A stretch of 64,000 bases of DNA from Baylisascaris procyonis (lineage: Eukaryota > Nematoda > Chromadorea > Rhabditida > Ascarididae), in contig JAZARR010000247.1 in NCBI GenBank assembly GCA_037389465.1, positions 620,001-684,000 on the forward strand, read 5' to 3'. The translations under genes and the position numbers were made by a program. The notes below the pieces were generated by a model, which was given only the letters and a program-made list of their open reading frames with translations, had not been told where the DNA came from and searched no databases. Position 1 is the first letter of the stretch, and each line of letters opens with the position of its first letter. Positions 50,601 through 61,237 of the stretch are shown piece after piece.

Positions 50601-53600
50601 AATGCTTAAGTATGAAAAAATCCTTCGGCCGGAATTTCTCAAAGATTCAACAGGATAACACCTACCACAAAATTTATCAGCAACGCTCCACTATCAAGAA
50701 AACACAAGTGCAAAAAATCCGGCAGAAAAATCAAATCCATGAAGAGTTACGACATCTACAATCAAAAATGTGTTACTGATCTTCAGTACGCACAGAGTAA
50801 AAGTCGGAAATTTGCCAAATTTTTCCCATCGTAACCGGAAGCTTCTTCCAGATTATGATGGATCATTCTAAATCATGGCTAATGAAAAAGATTCCTGATG
50901 AATTGACCTAATCCAAGCCGAGATATGCCCAAGAACGGATTTTCCTGTTCCCGAACGGATATCTCAACCGGATCATTAAATTTTCCGGAATTTTCTTCAC
51001 AGCACCCTTCAGACAAGAATTCCCAAGAGGTCCTGAAGAAAGTTCCCACAAAAATGCAGAAACGACAACGAAATAACGTTTTCCGGATTGCTTTTCATAC
51101 TTTGCAAAGATATTCCGGAAAAATTTCCATATTCAAAATTTTTTCCGCAAATTCGCACCCATCCCCCAACATGTCCCCTAAAATTCCTCACAAAACCAAA
51201 AAAAGAAGTCCAAATTCTAACAAACGAATAGAAAGATATGAACAAAAATGCTTAAGTATGAAAAAATGTTTCGGCCGGAATTTCTCAAAGATTCAACAGG
51301 ATAACACCTACCAAAAAATTTATCAGCAACGCCCCACTATGAAGAAAACACAAGTGCAAAAAATCCGGCAGAAAAATCAAATCCATGAAGAGTTATGACA
51401 TCTACAATCAAAAATGTGTTACTGATCTTCAGTACGTATAGAGTAAAAGTCGGAAATTTGCCAAATTTTTCCCATCGTAACCGGAAGCTTCTTCCAGATT
51501 ATGATGGATCATTCTAAATCATGGCTAATGAAAAAGATTCCTGATGAATTGACCTAATCCAAGCCGAGATATGCCCAAGAACGGATTTTCCTGTTCCCGA
51601 ACGGATATCTCAACCGGATCATTAAATTTTCCGGAATTTTCTTCACAGCACCCTTTAGACAAGAATTTCCAAGAGGTCCTGAAGAAAGTTCCCACAAAAA
51701 TGCAGAAACGACAACGAAATAACGTTTTCCGGATTGCTTTTCATACTTTGCAAAGATATTCCGGAAAAATTTCCATATTCAAAATTTTTTCCGCAAATTC
51801 GCACCCATCCCCTAACATGTCCCCTAAAATTTCTCACAAAACCAAAAAAAGAAGTCCAAATTCAAACAAACGGATAGAAAGATATGAACAAAAATGCTTA
51901 AGTATGAAAAAATCTTCGGCCGGAATTTCTCAAAGATTCAACAGGATAACACCTACCAAAAAATTTATCAGCAACGCCCCACTATGAAGAAAACACAAGT
52001 GCAAAAAATCCGGCAGAAAAATCAAATCCATGAAGAGTTATGACATCTACAATCAAAAATGTGTTACTGATCTTCAGTACGTATAGAGTAAAAGTCGGAA
52101 ATTTGCCAAATTTTTCCCATCGTAACCGGAAGCTTCTTCCAGATTATGATGGATCATTCTAAATCATGGCTAATGAAAAAGATTCCTGATGAATTGACCT
52201 AATCCAAGCCGAGATATGCCCAAGAACGGATTTTCCTGTTCCCCAACGGATATATCAACCGGATCATTAAATTTTCCGGAATTTTCTTCACAGCACCCTT
52301 TAGACAAGAATTTCCAAGAGGTCCTCAAGAAAGTTCCCACAAAAATGCAGAAACGACAACGAAATAACGTTTTCCGGATTGCTTTTCATACTTTGCAAAG
52401 ATATTCCGGAAAAATTTCCATATTCAAAATTTTTTCCGCAAATTCGCACCCATCCCCTAACATGTCCCCTAAAATTCCTCACAAAACCAAAAATAGATGT
52501 CGAAATTCTAACAAACGGATAGAAAGATATGAACAAAAATGCTTAAGTATGAAAAAATCTTTCGGCCGGAATTTCTCAAAGATTCAACAGGATAACACCT
52601 ACCAAAAAATTTATCAGCAACGCCCCACTATGAAGAAAACACAAGTGCAAAAAATCCGGCAGAAAAAAACAAATCCATGAAGAGTTATGACATCTACAAT
52701 CAAAAATGTGTTACTGATCTTCAGTACGTATAGAGTAAAAGTCGGAAATTTGCCAAATTTTTCCCATCGTAACCGGAAGCTTCTTCCAGATTATGATGGA
52801 TCATTCTAAATCATGGCTAATGAAAAAGATTCCTGATGAATTGACCTAATCCAAGCCGAGATATGCCCAAGAACGGATTTTCCTGTTCCCGAACGGATAT
52901 CTCAACCGGATCATTAAATTTTCCGGAATTTTCTTCACAGCACCCTTCAGACAAGAACTTCCAAGAGGTCCTGAAGAAAGTTCCCACAAAAATGCAGAAA
53001 AGACAACGAAATAACGTTTTCCGGATTGCTTTTCATACTTTGCAAAGATATTCCGGAAAAATTTCCATATTCAAAATTTTTTCCGCAAATTCGCACCCAT
53101 CCCCAACATGTCCCCTAAAATTCCTCACAAAACCAAAAAAAGAAGTCCAAATTCTAACAAACGGATAGAAAGATATGAACAAAAATGCTTAAGTATGAAA
53201 AAATGTTTCGGCCGGAATTTCTCAAAGATTCAACAGGATAACACCTACCACAAAATTTATCAGCAACGCTCCACTATCAAGAAAACACAAGTGCAAAAAA
53301 TCCGGCAGAAAAATCAAATCCATGAAGAGTTACGACATCTACAATCAAAAATGTGTTACTGATCTTCAATACGCACAGAGTAAAAGTCGGAAATTTGCCA
53401 AATTTTTCCCATCGTAACCGGAAGCTTCTTCCAGATTATGATGGATCATTCTAAATCATGGCTAATGAAAAAGATTCCTGATGAATTGACCTAATCCAAG
53501 CCAAGATATGCCCAAGAACGGATTTTCCTGTTCCCGAACGGATATCTCAACCGGATCATTAAATTTTCCGGAATTTTCTTCACAGCACCCTTCAGACAAG

Positions 53601-54152
53601 AATTTCCAAGAGGTCCTGAAGAAAGTTCCCACAAAAATGCAGAAACGACAACGAAATAACGTTTTCCGGATTGCTTTTCATACTTTGCAAAGATATTCCG
53701 GAAAATTTCCATATTCAAAATTTTTTCCGCAAATTCGCACCCATCCCCTAACATGTCCCCTAAAATTCCTCACAAAACCAAAAAAAGAAGTCCAAATTCT
53801 AACAAACGGATAGAAAGATATGAACAAAAATGCTTAAGTATGAAAAAATGTTTCGGCCGGAATTTCTCAAAGATTCAACAGGATAACACCTACCAAAAAA
53901 TTTATCAGCAACGCCCCACTATGAAGAAAACACAAGTGCAAAAAATCCGGCAGAAAAAACAAATCCATGAAGAGTTACGACATCTACAATCAAAAATGTG
54001 TTACTGATCTTCAGTACGTACAGAGTAAAAGTCGGAAATTTGCCAAATTTTTCCCATCGTAACCGGAAGCTTCTTCCAGATTATGATGGATCATTCTAAA
54101 TCATGGCTAATGAAAAAGATTCCTGATGAATTGACCTAATCCAAGCCGAGAT

Positions 54153-54792
54153 ATGCCCAAGAACGGATTTTCCTGTTCCCGAACGGATATCTCAACCGGA
54201 TCATTAAATTTTCCGGAATTTTCTCACAGCACCCTTCAGACAAGAATTTCCAAGAGGTCCTGAAGAAAGTTCCCACAAAAATGCAGAAACGACAACGAAA
54301 TAACGTTTTCCGGATTGCTTTTCATACTTTGCAAAGATATTCCGGAAAAATTTCCATATTCAAAATTTTTTCCGCAAATTCGCACCCATCCCCAACATGT
54401 CCCCTAAAATTCCTCACAAAACCAAAAAAAGAAGTCCAAATTCAAACGAATAGAAAGATATGAACAAAAATGCTTAAGTATGAAAAAATGTTTCGGCCGG
54501 AATTTCTCAAAGATTCAACAGGATAACACCTACCAAAAAATTTATCAGCAACGCCCCACTATGAAGAAAACACAAGTGCAAAAAATCCGGCAGAAAAAAC
54601 AAATCCATGAAGAGTTATGACATCTACAATCAAAAATGTGTTACTGATCTTCAGTACGTATAGAGTAAAAGTCGGAAATTTGCCAAATTTTTCCCATCGT
54701 AACCGGAAGCTTCTTCCAGATTATGATGGATCATTCTAAATCATGGCTAATGAAAAAGATTCCTGATGAATTGACCTAATCCAAGCCGAGAT
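54153..54792. repeat. Monomer 84, shortened to 640 bp
   Basis: Six bases are missing relative to the reference: one T in TTTTCTCACAG, one base at the C-run junction (CCCCAAC), and four bases where the AAAC tandem in TTCAAACAAACG is reduced to TTCAAACG. The last is a typical slippage deletion between short direct repeats. Confidence 0.9.
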
Positions 54793-55435
54793 ATGCCCAA
54801 GAACGGTTTTCCTGTTCCCGAACGGATATCTCAACCGGATCATTAAATTTTCCGGAATTTTCTTCACAGCACCCTTCAGACAAGAATTTCCAAGAGGTCC
54901 TGAAGAAAGTTCCCACAAAAATGCAGAAACGACAACGAAATAACGTTTTCCGGATTGCTTTTCATACTTTGCAAAGATATTCCGGAAAAATTTCCATATT
55001 CAAAATTTTTTCCGCAAATTCGCACCCATCCCCAACATGTCCCCTAAAATTCCTCACAAAACCAAAAAAGAAGTCCAAATTCAAACAAACGAATAGAAAG
55101 ATATGAACAAAAATGCTTAAGTATGAAAAAATGTTTCGGCCGGAATTTCTCAAAGATTCAACAGGATAACACCTACCAAAAAATTTATCAGCAACGCCCC
55201 ACTATGAAGAAAACACAAGTGCAAAAAATCCGGCAGAAAAATCAAATCCATGAAGAGTTACGACATCTACAATCAAAAATGTGTTACTGATCTTCAGTAC
55301 GTATAGAGTAAAAGTCGGAAATTTGCCAAATTTTTCCCATCGTAACCGGAAGCTTCTTCCAGATTATGATGGATCATTCTAAATCATGGCTAATGAAAAA
55401 GATTCCTGATGAATTGACCTAATCCAAGCCGAGAT

Positions 55436-56082
55436 ATGCCCAAGAACGGATTTTCCTGTTCCCGAACGGATATCTCAACCGGATCATTAAATTTTAAGGA
55501 ATTTTCTTGACAGCACCCTTCAGACAAGAGTTTCCAAGAGGTCCTGAAGAAAGTTCCCACAAAAATGCAGAAACGACAACGAAATAACGTTTTGCGGATT
55601 GCTTTTCATACTTTGCAAAGATATTCCGGAAAAATTTTAAATATACAAAATTTTTTCCGCAAATTCGCACCCATCCCCTAACATGTCCCCTAAAATTCTT
55701 CACAAAACGAAAAAAAGAAGTCCAAATTCTAACAAATGGATAGAAAGATATGAACAAAAATGCTTAAGTATGAAAAAATGTTTCGGCCGGAATTTCTCAA
55801 AGATTCAACAGGATAACACCTACCACAAAATTTATCAGCAACGCCCCACTATGAAGAAAACACAAGTGCAAAAAATCCGGCAGAAAAATCAAATCCATGA
55901 AGAGTTATGACATCTACAATCAAAAATGTGTTACTGATCTTCAGTACGTATAGAGTAAAAGTCGGAAATTTGCCAAATTTTTCCCATCGTAACCGGAAGC
56001 TTCTTCCAGATTATGATGGATCATTCTAAATCATGGCTAATGAAAAAGATTCCTGATGAATTGACCTAATCCAAGCCGAGAT
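55436..56082. repeat. Monomer 86, the most divergent unit
   Basis: It has ATTTTAAGGAATTTTCTTGAC where others have ATTTTCCGGAATTTTCTTCAC. It also has ACAAGAGTTTCC, TTTTGCGGATTGC, AATTTTAAATATACAAAATT, ATTCTTCAC and AAAACGAAAAAAAG. ATATACAAAATT is shared only with monomer 61 (39307). The changes destroy the three-part dyad and break the reading frame. The 3' half is ordinary domain IV type. Confidence 0.85.
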
Positions 56083-58574
56083 ATGCCCAAGAACGGATTT
56101 TCCTGTTCCCGAACGGATATCTCAACCGGATCATTAAATTTTCCGGAATTTTCTTCACAGCACCCTTCAGACAAGAATTTCCAAGAGGTCCTGAAGAAAG
56201 TTCCCACAAAAATGCAGAAACGACAACGAAATAACGTTTTCCGGATTGCTTTTCATACTTTGCAAAGATATTCCGGAAAAATTTCCATATTCAAAATTTT
56301 TTCCGCAAATTCGCACCCATCCCCTAACATGTCCCCTAAAATTCCTCACAAAACCAAAAAAGAAGTCGAAATTCTAACAAACGGATAGAAAGATATGAAC
56401 AAAAATGCTTAAGTATGAAAAAATGTTTCGGCCGGAATTTCTCAAAGATTCAACAGGATAACACCTACCAAAAAATTTATCAGCAACGCCCCACTATGAA
56501 GAAAACACAAGTGCAAAAAATCCGGCAGAAAAAACAAATCCATGAAGAGTTATGACATCTACAATCAAAAATGTGTTACTGATCTTCAGTACGTATAGAG
56601 TAAAAGTCGGAAATTTGCCAAATTTTTCCCATCGTAACCGGAAGCTTCTTCCAGATTATGATGGATCATTCTAAATCATGGCTAATGAAAAAGATTCCTG
56701 ATGAATTGACCTAATCCAAGCCGAGATATGCCCAAGAACGGATTTTCCTGTTCCCGAGCGGATATCTCAACCGGATCATTAAATTTTCCGGAATTTTCTT
56801 CACAGCACCCTTTAGACAAGAATTTCCAAGAGGTCCTCAAGAAAGTTCCCACAAAAATGCAGAAACGACAACGAAATAACGTTTTCCGGATTGCTTTTCA
56901 TACTTTGCAAAGATATTCCGGAAAAATTTCCATATTCAAAATTTTTTCCGCAAATTCGCACCCATCCCCAACATGTCCCCTAAAATTCCTCACAAAACCA
57001 AAAAAAGAAGTCCAAATTCTAACAAACGAATAGAAAGATATGAACAAAAATGCTTAAGTATGAAAAAATGTTTCGGCCGGAATTTCTCAAAGATTCAACA
57101 GGATAACACCTACCAAAAAATTTATCAGCAACGCCCCACTATGAAGAAAACACAAGTGCAAAAAATCCGGCAGAAAAATCAAATCCATGAAGAGTTATGA
57201 CATCTACAATCAAAAATGTGTTACTGATCTTCAGTACGTATAGAGTAAAAGTCGGAAATTTGCCAAATTTTTCCCATCGTAACCGGAAGCTTCTTCCAGA
57301 TTATGATGGATCATTCTAAATCATGGCTAATGAAAAAGATTCCTGATGAATTGACCTAATCCAAGCCAAGATATGCCCAAGAACGGATTTTCCTGTTCCC
57401 GAACGGATATCTCAACCGGATCATTAAATTTTCCGGAATTTTCTTCACAGCACCCTTCAGACAAGAATTTCCAAGAGGTCCTGAAGAAAGTTCCCACAAA
57501 AATGCAGAAACGACAACGAAATAACGTTTTCCGGATTGCTTTTCATACTTTGCAAAGATATTCCGGAAAAATTTCATATTCAAAATTTTTTCCGCAAATT
57601 CGCACCCATCCCCTAACATGTCCCCTAAAATTCCTCACAAAACCAAAAAAAGAAGTCCAAATTCAAACAAACGAATAGAAAGATATGAACAAAAATGCTT
57701 AAGTATGAAAAAATGTTTCGGCCGGAATTTCTCAAAGATTCAACAGGATAACACCTACCAAAAAATTTATCAGCAACGCTACACTATGAAGAAAACACAA
57801 GTGCAAAAAATCCGGCAGAAAAAACAAATCCATGAAGAGTTACGACATCTACAATCAAAAATGTGTTACTGATCTTCAGTACGTATAGAGTAAAAGTCGG
57901 AAATTTGCCAAATTTTTCCCATCGTAACCGGAAGCTTCTTCCAGATTATGATGGATCATTCTAAATCATGGCTAATGAAAAAGATTCCTGATGAATTGAC
58001 CTAATCCAAGCCGAGATATGCCCAAGAACGGATTTTCCTGTTCCCGAACGGATATCTCAACCGGATCATTAAATTTTCCGGAATTTTCTTCACAGCACCC
58101 TTCAGACAAGAATTTCCAAGAGGTCCTGAAGAAAGTTCCCACAAAAATGCAGAAACGACAACGAAATAACGTTTTCCGGATTGCTTTTCATACTTTGCAA
58201 AGATATTCCGGAAAAATTTCCATATTCAAAATTTTTTCCGCAAATTCGCACCCATCCCCTAACATGTCCCCTAAAATTCCTCACAAAACCAAAAAAAGAA
58301 GTCGAAATTCTAACAAACGGATAGAAAGATATGAACAAAAATGCTTAAGTATGAAAAAATCTTTCGGCCGGAATTTCTCAAAGATTCAACAGGATAACAC
58401 CTACCAAAAAATTTATCAGCAACGCCCCACTATGAAGAAAACACAAGTGCAAAAAATCCGGCAGAAAAAACAAATCCATGAAGAGTTATGACATCTACAA
58501 TCAAAAATGTGTTACTGATCTTCAGTACGTAGAGTAAAAGTCGGAAATTTGCCAAATTTTTCCCATCGTAACCG

Positions 58575-58630
58575 GAAGCTTCTCCCAGATTATGATGGAT
58601 CATTCTAACTCATGGCTAATGAAAAAAATT
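58575..58630. repeat. Divergent tail, copy 2 (right part only)
   Basis: GCTTCTCCCAG, CTAACTCATGG and GAAAAAAATTCC are present, but the upstream bases are the standard TTTGCCAAATTTTTCCC. The unit also lost two bases in GTAGAG, where others have GTATAGAG. Confidence 0.85.
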
Positions 58631-58661
58631 CCTGATGAATTGACCTAATCCAAGCCGAGAT

Positions 58662-61237
58662 ATGCCCAAGAACGGATTTTCCTGTTCCCGAACGGATATC
58701 TCAACCGGATCATTAAATTTTCCGGAATTTTCTTCACAGCACCCTTCAGACAAGAATTTCCAAGAGGTCCTGAAGAAAGTTCCCACAAAAATGCAGAAAC
58801 GACAACGAAATAACGTTTTCCGGATTGCTTTTCATACTTTGCAAAGATATTCCGGAAAATTTCCATATTCAAAATTTTTTCCGCAAATTCGCACCCATCC
58901 CCCAACATGTCCCCTAAAATTCCTCACAAAACCAAAAAAAGAAGTCCAAATTCTAACAAACGAATAGAAAGATATGAACAAAAATGCTTAAGTATGAAAA
59001 AATGTTTCGGCCGGAATTTCTCAAAGATTCAACAGGATAACACCTACCAAAAAATTTATCAGCAACGCCCCACTATGAAGAAAACACAAGTGCAAAAAAT
59101 CCGGCAGAAAAAACAAATCCATGAAGAGTTATGACATCTACAATCAAAAATGTGTTACTGATCTTCAGTACGTATAGAGTAAAAGTCGGAAATTTGCCAA
59201 ATTTTTCCCATCGTAACCGGAAGCTTCTTCCAGATTATGATGGATCATTCTAAATCATGGCTAATGAAAAAGATTCCTGATGAATTGACCTAATCCAAGC
59301 CGAGATATGCCCAAGAACGGATTTTCCTGTTCCCGAGCGAATATCTCAACCGGATCATTAAATTTTCCGGAATTTTCTTCACAGCACCCTTCAGACAAGA
59401 ATTTCCAAGAGGTCCTCAAGAAAGTTCCCACAAAAATGCAGAAACGACAACGAAATAACGTTTTCCGGATTGCTTTTCATACTTTGCAAAGATATTCCGG
59501 AAAAATTTCCATATTCAAAATTTTTTCCGCAAATTCGCACCCATCCCCTAACATGTCCCCTAAAATTCCTCACAAAACCAAAAAAAGAAGTCCAAATTCT
59601 AACAAACGGATAGAAAGATATGAACAAAAATGCTTAAGTATGAAAAAATGTTTCGGCCGGAATTTCTCAAAGATTCAACAGGATAACACCTACCAAAAAA
59701 TTTATCAGCAACGCTCCACTATGAAGAAAACACAAGTGCAAAAAATCCGGCAGAAAAATCAAATCCATGAAGAGTTATGACATCTACAATCAAAAATGTG
59801 TTACTGATCTTGCACAGAGTAAAAGTCGGCAATCCGCCGAATTTTTCTCATCGTAACCGGAAGCTTCTCCCAGATTATGATGGATCATTCTAACTCATGG
59901 CTAATGAAAAAGATTCCTGATGAATTGACCTAATCCAAGCCGAGATATGCCCAAGAACGGATTTTCCTGTTCCCGAACGGATATCTCAACCGGATCATTA
60001 AATTTTCCGGAATTTTCTTCACAGCACCCTTCAGACAAGAATTTCCAAGAGGTCCTGAAGAATGTTCCCACAAAAATGCAGAAACGACAACGAAATAACG
60101 TTTTCCGTATTGCTTTTCATACTTTGCAAAGATATTCCGGAAAAATTTCCATATTCAAAATTTTTTCCGCAAATTCGCACCCATCCCCTAACATGTCCCC
60201 TAAAATTCCTCACAAAACCAAAAAAGAAGTCCAAATTCTAACAAACGGATAGAAAGATATGAACAAAAATGCTTAAGTATGAAAAAATGTTTCGGCCGGA
60301 ATTTCTCAAAGATTCAACAGGATAACACCTACCACAAAATTTATCAGCAACGCTCCACTATGAAGAAAACACAAGTGCAAAAAATCCGGCAGAAAAAACA
60401 AATCCATGAAGAGTTATGACATCTACAATCAAAAATGTGTTACTGATCTTCAGTACGTACAGAGTAAAAGTCGGAAATTTGCCAAATTTTTCCCATCGTA
60501 ACCGGAAGCTTCTTCCAGATTATGATGGATCATTCTAAATCATGGCTAATGAAAAAGATTCCTGATGAATTGACCTAATCCAAGCCGAGATATGCCCAAG
60601 AACGGATTTTCCTGTTCCCGAACGGATATCTCAACCGGATCATTAAATTTTCCGGAATTTTCTTCACAGCACCCTTCAGACAAGAATTTCCAAGAGGTCC
60701 TGAAGAAAGTTCCCACAAAAATGCAGAAACGACAACGAAATAACGTTTTCCGTATTGCTTTTCATACTTTGCAAAGATATTCCGGAAAAATTTTCATATT
60801 CAAAATTTTTTCCGCAAATTCGCACCCATCCCCTAACATGTCCCCTAAAATTCCTCACAAAACCAAAAAAAGAAGTCCAAATTCTAACAAACGAATAGAA
60901 AGATATCAACAAAAATGCTTAAGTATGAAAAAATCTTTCGGCCGGAATTTTTCAAAGATTCAACAGGATAACACCTACCACAAAATTTATCAGCAACGCT
61001 CCACTATCAAGAAAACACAAGTGCAAAAAATCCGGCAGAAAAATCAAATCCATGAAGAGTTACGACATCTACAATCAAAAACGTGTTACTGATCTTCAGT
61101 ACGCACAGAGTAAAAGTCGGAAATTTGCCAAATTTTTCCCATCGTAACCGGAAGCTTCTTCCAGATTATGATGGATCATTCTAAATCATGGCTAATGAAA
61201 AAGATTCCTGATGAATTGACCTAATCCAAGCCGAGAT
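58662..61237. repeat. Candidate four-monomer higher-order repeat, copy A (monomers 91-94)
   Basis: At the linked sites near offset 430-480 the four units read, in order: CCCC/ATGAAG/AAA/ATG, CTCC/ATGAAG/AAT/ATG, CTCC/ATGAAG/AAA/ATG and CTCC/ATCAAG/AAT/ACG. Copy B repeats this order, with one change in its third unit. Monomer 94 carries GATATCAAC, AATCTTTCGG, GGAATTTTTC, ACCACAAAAT, AAACGTG and GCACAGAG, all seen again exactly four units later. Confidence 0.6.
59307..59946. repeat. Monomer 92, shortened to 640 bp with divergent tail
   Basis: A six-base deletion at 59810 joins GATCTT directly to GCACAGAG, removing CAGTAC. The tail from 59811 reads GTCGGCAATCCGCCGAA, TTTTTCTCATCG, GCTTCTCCCAG and CTAACTCATGG, but then has the standard AAAAAGATTCC. 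The 5' part has CCCGAGCGAATATC and CCTCAAG. Confidence 0.85.
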
